A stretch of DNA of 64,000 nt. It comes from Gnetum montanum. Its lineage: Eukaryota > Streptophyta > Gnetopsida > Gnetales > Gnetaceae. Below, in pieces: positions 1 to 11,538 of this stretch. The translations under genes and the position numbers were made by a program. Location of the stretch: NCBI GenBank assembly GCA_015680685.1, contig MNCI01036767.1, positions 52,014 to 116,013 on the forward strand, written 5' to 3'. The notes beneath the pieces are model-generated. The model searched no databases, was not told where the DNA came from, and was given only the letters and a program-made list of their open reading frames with translations. Position 1 is the stretch's first letter, and each line of letters begins with the position of its first letter.

Positions 1-2592
1 ACGTTACTTAAAATACGAACTTAGGCTCAACCCAAAGAAATGTGTTTTCGGAGTAAAAACGAGCAAGATGCTAGGCTTTGTAGTGTCAGAAATAGGAATA
101 CGAGTGGATCCAGATAAGGTTAAAGCTATTATCAATCTAAAATCACCAAGCAACATTACTGAACTTTGGGGTCTACAAGGTAGATTAAAGTTCATCAGGC
201 GTTTCATAGAAAATCTGACGGACAAGTTGAAACCCATGAACCATTTGCTACGAAAGAATGTCCATTTTGAATGGACTCCACAGTGCTAGGAAGCCTTCGA
301 CCACATTAAAACAGCATTGGGTCAGCTACCAATAGTGTACCCTCCATAGAACAATAAACCCTTCTATATCTACCTTGCCACATCAGATTCATCCATCACT
401 TCTATGCTCTACCAGAAATGAGACGATGGAATTGAAGTCCCTATTTATTATTTGAGCCATGCATTAGTGGCCCACGAAAAGAAGTACAACGAGGTGGAGA
501 GGTCATGTTTAGCCCTTGTCTTTTCCCTAAAGAAATGGTGATATTACCTCTTCCATAACCAAGCCAACATAATCTGCAAAGATAATGTGCTCAAGGCCAT
601 CACTAGTAACATTTACGAGTCAAGCAGAATAGCGCATTGGAAACCCATAATAGCCGAATTCAACCTACATTACATAGCGTAGTCATTAGTCAAGGGTCAA
701 GCCATAGCGAACCAACTGACTACATCACCAACACATGATCAAATAACAATAAAGCCATAGTTTCTGGATGAAAACGTGAGCACGATAGACATGGTTCCCA
801 ATGAGTACAAAGCCATTTTGAACTTTGATGGAGCATTCACCTCTCGAGGGGGGAGTGCTGCAGCTATCATTACCTATCCCTCTAGGGAGATCTGACCTTT
901 TGCTTATCGCTTCAACTTTCACTGTACCAACAACATAGCAGAATATGAAGGTCTCCTTAGGGACCTTACGGCAGCATTAGCTTCCAACATTACACGACTT
1001 CTAGTCAGAGAAGACTCACAACTAGTTTTAAACCAAGTCACAGATGTTTATACATGCAAAGCACAACATTTACAACCATACTGTGACTTAGCTAAACACT
1101 TACTGAAGCAATTCGAAAGTATGGATGTGCAACATGTTTCCAGAAACGATAACACCATTGCAGATGCACTTGCCACGCTAGCTCTAAACATATCACCAAA
1201 CATGTTCCATATGTTGCCTAGCTCTATAATCAGTTGTGCTAAACCCATAACTGATACTCTCGATGAATTACCGATTGTATCCGTTAGTACAACACACGCA
1301 ATAGAATGGTATGATGACATAAAAGAGTACCTTCTATGTGGTGAAACACCACAACACCTAACGAATGCACAAAAGGACGTAGTACGAAAACGTTCTTGAC
1401 AATATGCACTGGTAGGGGACATGTTGTGTCATTGATCCTACGAAGGCATACTGTTAACATGCGTTAGTAGTGCTGATGCCCAAACCATCATCGAGTAAGT
1501 ACATGATGGACTATCCGGAGGGCACATAGCACCTAAAGCAATGGCAACCAAAATAAGACGTTTGGGCTGTTATTGGCCACACATGGAGTATGACTGTCTC
1601 TCCAAGGCCAAAATGTGCAGTATCTATCAAAAACATAGCAATCTGATACATGTTCCACCAAATGAGTTGCATACAGCCCAAATCACCTAGCCCTTTCAAA
1701 AGTGGGGGTTAGACCTTATCGGGCCAATAACACCCTCATCTTCTGCAGGGCATAGCTTCATCATAACCACAACAGAGTATTTCACGAACTGGGTAGAAGC
1801 TATTCCCCTTAGAAAAACTGCATCTAAACACATATGAAACTTCGTTCTCAAAAACATTGTAACCCGTTTTGGCATCCACATGACCATCATCACTGATAAT
1901 GGGCCACAATTTAGCAGTGCTGAAACCAGAACTTTCTGTGAAAGCCTAGGGATCAAACATTCATTTTCATCCCCTTACTACCCTTAGAGCAATGGACAAG
2001 CTGAAGCCACAAATAAAACCATCATTACAGTACTTAAAAATATGCTTACCCAAAGCAAGAAAAGATGGCACGAACAGCTAGTATACGAGCTATGGGCTTA
2101 TCGTACTACGCATCGGACTTCCACAGGTAAAATGCCATATAGTCTTATTTATGGTTCATAAGCTGTTTTACCCTTGGAGTTACAGGTACCATCTTTAAGG
2201 ATCATACTCTCCAGACTCCTCAACGAAGGGAAAAACAACGACCTATGCATTGTTGTCTTGGACTCGGTGGAGGAGGAACGTATATGTGCGCTCGATTAAA
2301 TTGAATGGTACCAAAAATGACAACGACAACGCCATCGACACAATGTTCATAAGTGCCCTATCAAGGAAGGAGACCTTGTACTCAAAGCCGTTCAGGAACA
2401 CTCGGACAAATTCTCAGCCAATTGGGAAGGGCCCTACTTGGTTACCAAAGCGTATGACAACAGAGCATTCAAATTAGCTAGCATGGAAGGGAATGAGCTT
2501 GCAAATCTGACCAACCATTTGTTCTTGAAACCATTGAGCATGAACTCAGGTACACGCTCGTCCTGGCATCATGATGGTAAACTAATACCATA
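1..2592 (+). pseudogene. pol: Element A pol remnant: RT end, RNase H, aRNase H, integrase
   Basis: Read in one main frame with many stops. Domains in order: the RT thumb/connection segment (NPKKCVFGVKT, then LGFVVSEIGIRVDPDKVKAI) in the first ~130 bases; RNase H to about 700; the second, archaeal-type RNase H at about 815-1185, with FDGA, AEYEGL, a DSQLVLNQ block and IADALATLA, so its acidic residues are still visible; integrase from about 1500. The integrase zinc finger keeps GGH and the first Cys, but the second Cys of the C-x2-C pair is Tyr (CSIYQKH, against CDICQKH in element D). The DDE core shows WGLDLIGP, ITDNGPQF and QAEATNK. Stops are mostly former CAA, CAG, CGA or TGG codons. The frame ends just inside the 37-bp repeats. 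Confidence 0.9.
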
Positions 2593-2704
2593 GCTCGTCC
2601 TGACATCATGATGGTAAATTGATACCATAGCCCGTCCTAGCATCATGATGGTAAACTGATACCATAGCTCATCCTGGCATCATGACGGTAAACTGATACC
2701 ACAA
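2557..2704 (+). repeat. 4 x 37-bp tandem repeat in A 3' UTR
   Basis: Four head-to-tail 37-bp units built on CATCATGATGGTAAACTGAT, each beginning near CTCGTCCTGG and ending ATACCATAG. The units differ by a few transitions. The same unit, reverse-complemented, forms the array at 25231-25446 in element D at the same place after integrase, so the array predates the split of A and D. Beyond 2704 degenerate units containing ATAAACTAG or TAAACTGGCA continue to about 2930. Confidence 0.9.
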
Positions 2705-3866
2705 AACATCCGCAATGACAATAAACTAGCACCCATTCAGTATGACATTAAACTGCCACAGTCTCATTCGCCAGAGTCCACTAAGACTATAAACTAGTTT
2801 GCCTCTTCACGGTTCACCAAGACTATAAACTAGTAGTGTACCATCCACTATGATGCTAAACCGGCACCTTTCAACAAGTTATGACGTAAAACTAACCCAC
2901 GACAATCCACTGCAACTATAAACTGGCAATGTCATCTCTAGCCTCTCGATCTATAGCTGCATTCAAACTCCATCAGAGCCATTGCCTCGCTCATCATCAG
3001 TTGATCCTAACAACATTGCTTCCATTCATATGCAATACCTGAAATCTCATCTGGTGCCTTTGTTTCATCAGTAGCTGTTCAAGTCTAAGCTTGCTTACTC
3101 ATTCATGGTTTTCTTGTCTTCTTGGAGTTGTGTTTGCAGGATGACACTCAGAGGTGTTCGTATAAGAATGCATTGCATCATGGTAGCAAGGTACAATGTT
3201 GTTCCTAACACACATGGCAAGGCTAATCAAGCCATTCACTAGTACATCTCTCGTTACATATCCCGCCTATCCCTCAACATATTCTACTCAGTTACATCCT
3301 GGACACAGTACACTCAAAACCTTAAACATATCGTTCCACACTACAACACTTTTAAGTAGCTGCATTTCCCAACATGGTATTTGAGCATGCGCACAAGATC
3401 AAAACAAAGCTCCTAAAAAAATGCAAGCCAATAGGTAACAGGTCCCCCGCCAACAGGTCCCCTTTAATACTAAACAGAGGCCCTGTTCTCCCAAAGAACG
3501 CAACACATCATCACGTGGCTTTGGTTGTGCCAACAAGTCTTCTTAAACACTAAACAAGAGTTTTTTTTTGCCAAAGGACGTGCACCTCATGTCTTGGTCC
3601 CAAGTCTGCTAAACAATGGCTACTAATAAGGATCAACATTACACACACATTCCCCTTCACCATCCACAAGCCCTTGATCAATTACCATATCCCTACAATT
3701 CCCATTTCCCTATCCAACACAAATCTTGTTTCCCCAATCCTATGTACTACTGAACACGGTACGATGACATCCAGCCAAGTACCAAAGGACAATAGTTTTG
3801 CCAAGTTGCTTATGGTGTTTTGTACTTCTTTGTCGATGCTTCTTGGGTTGATTCCTCCAAGCGTCA
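2705..3866 (+). other. Element A 3' untranslated region
   Basis: No coding frame. It holds decayed repeat units to about 2930. Near 3105-3150 is a block also present in D (about 24905-24965): a pyrimidine-rich run ending GTGTTTGCAG followed by GATGACACT. From about 3410 to 3600 there are short direct repeats around AACAGGTCCC. The region leads into the purine tract. Confidence 0.6.
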
Positions 3867-3881
3867 ACAAAGAGGGGCCAA
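3867..3881 (+). promoter_or_regulatory. Polypurine tract of element A
   Basis: ACAAAGAGGGGCCAA lies directly before the LTR start TGAAACACC. Element D has AACAAAGAGGGGCTAA at the same place (minus strand, 23974-23989). In LTR elements this purine run resists RNase H and primes plus-strand DNA synthesis. Confidence 0.85.
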
Positions 3882-5416
3882 TGAAACACCACAAAATTTT
3901 GAGCTTAGTACTTCTCCAACAAGAGTCGAGCTAAGTCATGACGCTCCCCAGCATGACTGAAGCTTGAGGGCCCCACAAATAGCTTCAAGCAGAGTCGAAC
4001 TCAACAAGAAACGGTTCCCTGGGACCCGCAGATGACCACGGCGACATCTGGCATCAAACATGACAACTTCGGAGCTCAAGATACTTGGTTCTCACTAAGT
4101 ATGTAGTATGCAGTGTACACGCCCAGCGTACATGCCCAGCGTGCACGCCTCACATGTATGCTCAGCACGTATGACTGACATGTACACCGAGCATGCAATC
4201 CCAAAGACGGCATGGAAACAACACTTCAGAGCAAGATTTTGTACAAGGCATCAACTCATAGGAACAGAGCAATTATCAGGTGTCATCATGGGCTCCAGAA
4301 AGTTAAATTTTGGTCTCGACATCATGCACTTTGGAGTTCATACGTTGAGCATGTACATCCTGCACGCCCAGCATGTACGAGTAGCGTGTATGCCCAGCGT
4401 GTACGAGTAGCGTGTACGCCCAGCATGTACGAACAACGTGTACGCCTAGTGTGTACGAACAACATGTACGCCTAGTATGTACAATGTGTACGCCCAGTGT
4501 CTAGCACAACGTATACCAATCAAAGCTCTCCAGAACCATGTCAGATCAAGGCCAACCGAGCTGAACATCCATAGGCAGCATTCTTGTGACATCCGAATTC
4601 AAATCCGAGGGCTGAATGACTTCTTTTGTTTTAAGTCAAGTCTATACGCCAAGTTCACATGCCCAGTGTGTATACACTAGCGTACAGCAGTATACGCTAG
4701 TGTGCACCATGTTGTACACTTGTAAAATTTCATTCTTTCGCACTTGGTCAATGCGCCACATGTCACCCGACTTGAGAGTCCAGCACTCCATAGCCAATCA
4801 TCCCCTCTCAGATCCAAGTATAATTCTAAACTTGTATAAAAACCTTGATTTTTGACCAAATGAGGGTTGGAAAATTTGGAGGCACCTTGGCAAAAATTCG
4901 GGCAACCCACACTGAGAAAATCCAGAACCCTACATCCTATACGTTGGACTTCAACCCTGCACGCTGAGCATACAACCTTCACGCTATGCCTGCAGTTCAA
5001 ACCGGCATACCATCATCCCTCCACATCCACTGGGGCTCTTTGTTCGCTTTGTGTCAGATCCACAACTGCGTCTAGACCAGTGCACTATAATCTACATTAT
5101 TTTTGCAATAAAGTTGTTTCATTTCTAGTCAAGATCTATTACAGTTTTCACCTATTCTCGTTTACTTTTGTGTTTGTTTCCTTGCACGCTTATATTCCAG
5201 TTCACGTTTATTACACTATTTACGCATAACCCAGCGTATTGCATATTGCCATAAGTTGGGGAAATCCTTGTCTGATCTGGTGTGGACCATCCAAGGTACT
5301 CTACCTTCGTCCATTCCAGCTCGCCCTCAAGTGAAGGTAGGGTCTTCTGTGCTTGTCCAAGGATCTCTTGGTTTCTGTTTCATTCCAGCCGAAGACCGAC
5401 GATTTCAGACAGTACA
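3882..5416 (+). repeat. 3' LTR of element A
   Basis: 1535 bp, starting TGAAACACCACAAAA and ending GACAGTACA. Both ends were fixed by alignment with the two D LTRs, which start TGAAACACCACAAAA and end GTCAAAACA or GTTAGAATA. A TATA box (TATAAAAAC, about 4835) divides U3 from R/U5. U3 carries two blocks of GTACGCCCAGC-type repeats (about 4098-4200 and 4340-4505), whereas the D LTRs have an unrelated 18-bp repeat there. The U5 end (from about 5290) keeps strong similarity to D (CCATCCAAGG, CGCCCTCAAGTGAAGGTAGG). The first base after the LTR belongs to an LRR reading frame. Confidence 0.85.
4098..4505 (+). repeat. U3 repeat blocks of A LTR (GTGTACGCCCAGC type)
   Basis: Two clusters, about 4098-4200 and 4340-4505, of short degenerate units such as GTGTACGCCCAGC, ATGTACGAACAAC and GTACGCCTAGT, separated by about 140 bp of unique sequence. 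They lie upstream of the TATA box. The 67-100 codon frames that run across them reflect repeat structure and are not genes. Confidence 0.75.
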
Positions 5417-5716
5417 CTTGTAGCTCAAGACTTTGTCGAAAGTATAAGCATGTTAACTAACTTACAAAAGTTGGCATGTGAAAACATTAAGGTAAAAGCT
5501 CTGCCTCAGGGTTTTGTAAATTTAAAAAGCTTAGCACAGTTAGAATTGTCTAAATGTGGTGGCTTGGCTGAAGATTCTGTGGAAATGATATTACAATTGA
5601 AAACTCTTCCATTTCTGAACATTACATATAGCGATGCTCTAATATGCAGATGGAGATATCTTGGGAGCAGGGCATTCCCAAATCAAATAAAATGCTTGTC
5701 TATTTTGAGAATTTAG
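5417..5716 (+). pseudogene. LRR (NLR-like) resistance gene, 3' fragment
   Basis: From the first base after the LTR the frame reads about 100 codons to a stop, with leucine-rich repeats: LTNLQKLACENIKVKALP, then FVNLKSLAQLELSKCGGL, then MILQLKTLPFLNITYSDAL. The L-x2-L-x-L spacing with a Cys after LELSK is the pattern of plant NB-LRR immune receptors, and the final residues (CLSILRI) look like a natural C-terminus. The NB-ARC and upstream repeats are not in the window and would lie beyond element A. The LTR frame from 5282 runs in phase into it, giving a 144-codon chimeric ORF. It could instead be another LRR protein. Function is probably lost or truncated unless the allele without the insertion exists elsewhere. 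Confidence 0.65.
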
Positions 5717-5796
5717 GGAGATACTTATGGAAAAGTGCTCTGCATTTGTAGAGAATGGAATGCATCAGAAAATATCATTCTGCCCACGTACAGCTA

Positions 5797-5904
5797 CAGA
5801 AGAGGATACTCTTTGACTAGATGAAATCTCTCATCTCAGGGCAATCTCCTCAGAAGAGGATACTCTTTGACTAGATGAAATCTCTCATCTCAGGGCAATC
5901 TCCT
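5797..5904. repeat. Perfect 54-bp tandem duplication
   Basis: The 54 bases at 5797-5850 (starting CAGAAGAGGATACTC) are repeated without a mismatch at 5851-5904. It lies about 80 bases past the LRR stop codon, in what would be its 3' UTR. Perfect identity suggests a recent event. Confidence 0.95.
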
Positions 5905-8690
5905 TGAAAATTGAAACTGCATTCCCGTTCCTATTCTCAGCTTTTTGTAAATTTCGTTGGCTAACTAAACAAAAAATAGTAACTCTCAGCACATTTAAGT
6001 GTGTCCAGCATCATGAGTTTATAAAGCTATTTCAGAAATGATATTGGATATCTTATCTTTCATCCTCTATTGTCTTCTTCTACATACTTGATATTTTTAT
6101 AAGTAAGCTTGCATTGATTTTGTCATAACTTTTGAGAGCAATGCATAATATAATATGTGGTAATCCTATTTGCAGTAAACTTAAGATTTTATGAATGACA
6201 AGGATTTTGAGATACTGACCCATTATTATGGTTTAAACTAAAATAACCTTGTCCTGTACATCAATCAATTTGAATGTGGTCCCTGTTTCTACAGGCAGAT
6301 CTTGGCAAATGATGCATACAACTATGAGATGCTCTTTCTGACTCCAATGCCTGTTTGTAAAATTTATGGCTCTGTTATTTTTCATGAGTTTGTGGAATAC
6401 AAACCAAACTACTTCTATCAAAGTAACTAGGGAAGAAACTTAACAAATGTATGGAAGAAATGATATATTGTAGTTCTCATTTTCTAGCTGGTTTTATTTT
6501 TGGAATGTAGACATATGATGATAATCTTGAACGTAAGAGAAACCACCGTGAAAGTCAATTTCCTGAATTGACTGAATTCCATATAAAGTTTTGAACAAAT
6601 GCCGATGTACAAATAAGAGATAACAACTTTGCAATTCGTCGCATTTTATTTGGTGAAAATCGTTAAAAAGGAAAAGTTTCACATGTATCTCCTCAAAGCT
6701 CCCCGATGATGTGCGTTGAAGTCTTTGTTTGTCAGCCGTGTCTGTGGCCTTAATTCTGCCAGTTAAATTTGAAAAAAAAAAAAAAAGGTTTTTCATTCTT
6801 AGTTAAAAAAAAAAGAGGTTTTCATTCTTAGTTACCACCATCATTGAATTGCAGCATAATTTATAGGTCTCGGATTCCATCCATCGTTATCTTAGATTTT
6901 GCTTACTCCATCAGGCAGGACCTAGCCGTATGGAAATATCGGAATCCTATAATTTATATTTCATTATTGGAAAGGGGCATGTGAAATTACTCCATTACCA
7001 CACATCTGCGTTTCAGGACGTTTCAGGAATTTAATTTATTTTAAAATCTCACTGAATTTCATTTTTTCATCATCTGTTGCAGTCAATTACAAATTACTTC
7101 AGTAGAAAATAATAGGCAAGATATAATACCTTGTTTCCTTTGCATGCTTTAGTTTGTGAAAATCTGAGCACCAGCTGACTAAAGAGGATTTTTTTTGGTC
7201 ATATTATATATCTTTTTTTAATCATAACATTTAACGGGAAGCTATGCCAAATAGGCACAGGTCAAAGAAAGACTAAGGTTTTTTCACAAGAGTTATAGCG
7301 CGGGTCTTGTGAGTTGTTTTGTCAATCAAGAGGGTTCGTAGATTGAGGGTTCTTCAGCTATAAAGGCATTTTGCTTGTGGTTTTATTGCAGAGATTAAAA
7401 ATAAGAAAAATTTAGAAAATTGAACTTTTAGCTCCTGAGAAAAAAGTATGATGAGCCTTACAGCGTAGAGGTTTTTTGGAATTTCAATTTATACTTGGCA
7501 TGGTGGTTCTGGTAATCAGATCAAAACTAGAACATACAACCCTAAACAGGAGCACAAACCTTAACCAAGAACTTGAAAAAGAAGAGAATAAACATTAAGT
7601 TAAATTTTACCTTGTTGGGTTACATCACATCTTAGAATCCTTTAGTGGTTAGGCTAGTATTTTTCACTAATTATATATAGTTTGAAACAAGTAACTAGTT
7701 GATCATGTTTGAGAAGAACATAGTCCTTACTAACATTGTTAGCTAAGATCTTTGTAGCATTCTAAAGCATTGCAAAGTTCTCCTAGGTGCCACCTTTATT
7801 TGAGTGATCAAGAGCATGTGAACACTTCACCTTACAATGAATCTTGTCTTGCAAAGCATCATAGGATAATTCAAAAAGATGGGAAGGACATCTTCCTATA
7901 GAAGAACATCTTGATTATTGCAATGAGTGTGTTGTGAACCTCGTTTGTCCTAACCCATTCCCAAAATGTTCAAACCCATAGTATCCTTAGCTCTCTTAGC
8001 ATCTATAGCACCAACATCATTGGTCTCATTGGCTCTTACATACTCTTTGGCTTCCTCTTTCGCATACTTAGCGTTGGCATTCATCACAGTAATGTGATCA
8101 TGCATTGAAGGGCCAACATCTCTCTTAGCTGTCCTCAAATCTTCCTTTATGTAACATCTTTTAAATTATCATGCTTGACTATGTGAATGAGAAGCTAATG
8201 GTTAGCTTAGGTTGCTAGTTTGAATCACTTGGGATTGTTGATGCCAACTCACCCATGCCAGCATGAGGCCATGATTGATAAGTTTTCTCTTGAAATTTAA
8301 AACAAAAATAAAATAAAATTCTATAGGCTTTAACACCATGCAAACACATTATTATACTATAAAGTAACCTCTGGCCATGGGCGTCATCTCTCCCAATATC
8401 AACAGAAACTAAATTGGCATCAGAGGTGAGGTAGATGACTGACCGAACATTTAAAAACACAAACTAATCAGGATTAGTATTTCTTCCATTGGAGCAATTC
8501 ACCTCTCTCAGCGTTGGTGCAGTATTTGAAAGCTTTTGACAGCCCAGTACCTTTACAGGAATAATAAATGTAAACTTTGGTGCCGTTATACATTTTTTTA
8601 TAAATATTGACAAGTGGGTGTGAGGGCAGCAGGAATCCAATCTTTCTGGGTCCGCATTGCTCATCCATCAGCGTAGATTTAAATCTCCGC
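5905..8690. other. Non-coding flank downstream of the LRR fragment
   Basis: AT-rich sequence with no convincing gene on either strand. At about 6771-6833 an oligo-A run plus GGTTTTTCATTCTTAGTT is followed by a second oligo-A run and a near copy of the same words, a small tandem duplication. Short open frames at 6233-6421, 6494-6796 and 7950-8138 (all minus) show no recognisable domain. I see no LTR, terminal repeat or RNA gene here. Confidence 0.4.
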
Positions 8691-9670
8691 AAAAATATTC
8701 GTGTGTTGGTTGCTTTCCTGTCATCATTTCCAGCAACAGGATAGTGTAACTGTTTGTGTTTTCTGGGTAGAGAGAGGGGCAGCAAGGGAGGAGGGCTCTG
8801 GGCTGCAATCCGGTGCTGGTGCTGGTTCTGGCGTTGGCGTTGTTTTCTTCACGGCCCCAGGGCGGCAGCAGAGAGGGGCTGCGTTTTGTTTTCTTTTTTT
8901 TTTTTTAACTTCTGGTTGTTTTCTTAGTTTGCGTTTCTTTATTATTTTAGCTATTGTTCTTTGCTTTTTTTTTTTCGTGGATTACAAGCAGATTTGGAGC
9001 TTGATGAAGGTCACGATTTGAGAGGCAGGGAGGCAAAAGGTGGCTGGATGGATCTTCCTGACTGTCAAATCAAAAGGGTATGATTTTGGCAGGCCGAGGC
9101 TGAAGCTTTTAATGAATCCTCTCTCTGGATTCATTAAAAACCAATCCCCAAAGTACTTCGGGAAGGAGTTTAGAAAAGAGCTGCAAACAGGTTTTCGAGC
9201 TAGAGGTGCAGACTTGTTGGCGCAGGTGTGCTTTTCATAGGCACGGGTAGACAAGTTCGTACTAGGGCTATTTGTTTAACCAATGGAACCAACACTCTAT
9301 ATATTGAGTTAAGTCTTCTGCTATAATATCTTTTGTTTGATATTTTTGTAACTGAGAATATTATTAGTCTTTGTTGTCCATTTATTTCTAAATAAACATT
9401 AAATAAACATTTTTAATTGAGTTTTCAAACTCCCTATTATTTTGAAACTTTCATTTTCAGCTTGTTAATGAGTTGCTATTTTACTTTTCTTTGTCCATCC
9501 AAATTTATTTTTTTGTCAAAATTACCAACTTGGTTTTATCTATCTAAACATTGCATTGCCCTCACCAGTTGAGATTATTCCTAGGTTTCAATACCTATAC
9601 AAAAGGTGCCCTTGGCAATAGTCTCTTAAAACAACTTTTTTAAAAAAAGATTCAAAGTGGATGACTCCCC
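8691..9670. other. Unassigned segment with G-rich block and hairpin
   Basis: About 8770-8890 is G/GC-richer than its surroundings, with GCTGGTGCTGGTTCTGG-like runs. T-runs follow at 8893 and 8966. From 9020 to 9240 both strands are open (66 codons plus, 90 codons minus) around a hairpin at 9107-9139. From 9280 to 9420 the sequence (TATATATTGAG, then AATAAACATTAAATAAAC) looks like the R/U5 of an LTR or a 3' UTR with polyadenylation words. I could not assign it. A decayed LTR or a host 5' exon are both possible. Confidence 0.3.
9107..9139. other. 13-bp inverted repeat, 7-nt loop
   Basis: TTTTAATGAATCC at 9107-9119 and GGATTCATTAAAA at 9127-9139 are perfect complements around the loop TCTCTCT. 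It is not followed by a run characteristic of a terminator and its role is unknown. Confidence 0.9.
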
Positions 9671-9675
9671 TTGTG

Positions 9676-11400
9676 CTTTGAGGACAATGTAAAATTAGTT
9701 GGGAGTATGGACAATGTTGAGAATTAATATTTGTTATGTTTAGTAATTATTGGTCTTGTATGTTTTGGGAATTGTGAAATATTTGTTTCATAGCAAGCTA
9801 CTTCTTATGAGAAGCTATGCAAAAAGATTGGTTAACAGACACAGGCATCAACATTAGTAGACACAATTGAGCAAAGACGTGCTCAGGAGTCATAGCAACA
9901 ATGCCTCCATAGAAAACAATTAAAGTTGCTTGAGCATGAGCAATGTGGGAGACCAAGTTCTCTACGATGCTATTGAGGCCACCAAAGAACTTCAAGCCTC
10001 TTATGGATCTCATCAACACTCTGATATTTGCATCCTTGATGCTTCATAACCTTAACTTTGTGTTGACAAGAGGTGAAGCTTATTATAAGCAGGAGGCACA
10101 TTAGTTCTATCTGATGTTTCAAAAGGTCACTTCCACATGTTGGACCTTCCAGGTTGATGACACTTCTTACGCCATCAATGAAGACCTCATTGCTTAGCTT
10201 TTAGACATACCTGTTGATCTAGATCAATAGTACTTTTCAGCAACATCTTTCAAGAAGAAGACTCAGGTGGTCGAATTCTTCCACAACCTTGCCATGGATG
10301 AGACCAGATTAGCATTACGAGACTCGGACATTGCAAGTGACTCATTTTAGTCAAAATAAACTCAAACTTGAGTTACTTGGTAAACTTGCGGAATAGTAAA
10401 AAGAATTCATTGAAATTTGAATTTTTACCCATTTTACCCTTTCAAAATATATAAGTTTCTAACCATGCTTATGACTCACGAGTTACTCTCACATAGCAAC
10501 AAAAACATGAGACTTTGCAAGTACTCGCAAAAACTTGGCTAGTTTGGTAACAAGGGATTGAATGGCCCTACAAGAGCCTTTTTTTGAAATGGAGGGTTCT
10601 TGCAAGGGTAGTGATGACCAACGTTTTGGATAGCTCACATTTTAAACATGTCGTGTCATTCAACATGCTTGTGTTGAGAGACTTGAAGGACCCTTGTGTC
10701 CTTAATTACCCATTCATTATCCTATCATTGATGGAGTTGGTGGTCCAGGATGCTAATGGGACTCCATTCCCATTGGTAATCTTATCTATTTTTCTACAGT
10801 TCTAGATTCCACCACCAGAGTTGTCCATTGAGAAGATTATTGCTTGGGAGGAAGATTAGTTCCCAAATCTAGGATGTGCTTTTTACACCTAGCATCTACC
10901 TTGGACATCCTTTGATCAGGTCAAGTGGATTCCTAACCCACAAGTTCTTAGAGATGGAGGTAAGGTTGCTTGAAAGTAGAACTATGCGGAGTAGTAGTGC
11001 AACATAGTTGGAGATGGACAGACTTTGACTAGGTTCAAGACAAGGATTATGGCTTGATTGGAAGAGATGGAGGTTTGTCTTCATGCTCACTTTGATCAAA
11101 TGGAGTAGATGTGGCTTCAACTAGCCTCCAATTTGGAGATCCTAGCTCATCATACTTTTGACCAACTAAGGGAGTTGAGTTACTCATTTGGCCATGCAGA
11201 GGCTAGTGGGGCGATGGATTCAAAGTTTTATGAAATGGTTACTCCCATTCCTCATGAGGATATGGTAGGACCATATGGTTTTATGGACCAAGTGGATAAT
11301 GAAGATATTGAGGATGATTTCTTGAACATGGATGTATAGTAATATGTCCTAGAACTTCCTCCACATGATGGCTTTACCCCTCCGGCTTGAGCACTCTTTT
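9676..11400 (+). pseudogene. Element B: degenerate post-pol ORF of a Tat/Athila-like element
   Basis: It begins with GAGGACAATGTAAAA and GTTGGGAGTATGG, the kind of purine-rich spacer found after pol in Athila/Tat elements. A broken plus-strand frame follows. Recognisable pieces are DDTSYAINEDLIA with LLDIPVDLDQ (about 10155-10230), ARVVMTNVLDSSHFKHVVSF with YPFIILSLMELVV (about 10600-10750), and an acidic C-terminal piece VGPYGFMDQVDNEDIEDDFL (about 11270-11330). This looks like the uncharacterised ORFs that some plant gypsy elements carry outside gag-pol (the putative plant transposon protein type), but that is a weak, pattern-level match. AT-rich sequence at about 10330-10570 interrupts it. 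It is followed directly by a purine tract and LTR. Confidence 0.45.
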
Positions 11401-11538
11401 TATTTCCTATTCTCTCTCCCCTTTCTTTGTATATGGATGTGATTATATATGAATATATGTTGTCTTATGGTTCATTATATTATATGTTATTAATTCACAT
11501 GCTTCTTTGACTCTCTTTTATCAAGACAATAAAGAGCA

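Larger units (their letters stand above)
1..5416 (+). mobile_element. Element A: Tat/Ogre-type LTR retrotransposon, 5' part outside window
   Basis: Seen: a decayed pol frame (end of RT, RNase H, second RNase H, integrase), then a repeat-bearing 3' UTR, a purine tract and a 1.5-kb LTR that starts TGAAACACC and ends GACAGTACA. The boundaries were set by comparison with element D at 22396-35491, which has the same order, the same purine tract and the same LTR termini on the other strand. Known: two RNase H domains before integrase mark the Tat lineage (including Ogre) of plant Ty3/gypsy elements. The 5' LTR, gag, protease and most of RT lie left of the window, so the target-site duplication cannot be checked. 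Frequent stops mean it cannot encode its own proteins. It lies in an LRR gene (5417-5716). Confidence 0.9.

Noticed and set aside
4108-4475. Overlapping 87-100 codon frames
   Set aside because: They run through the U3 repeat blocks of the A LTR with low-complexity protein.
7640-7700. SINE-like A box (TTTAGTGGTTAGGC)
   Set aside because: No B box at the right distance and no match to the SINE body.
8195-8245. B-box-like AGTTTGAATCAC
   Set aside because: The only A-box-like word is too close; no tRNA fold or SINE body.
8701-9021. 106-codon frame with Gly/Ala-rich start
   Set aside because: Composition follows a G-rich block and T-runs; no domain, and stop-free length is modest.
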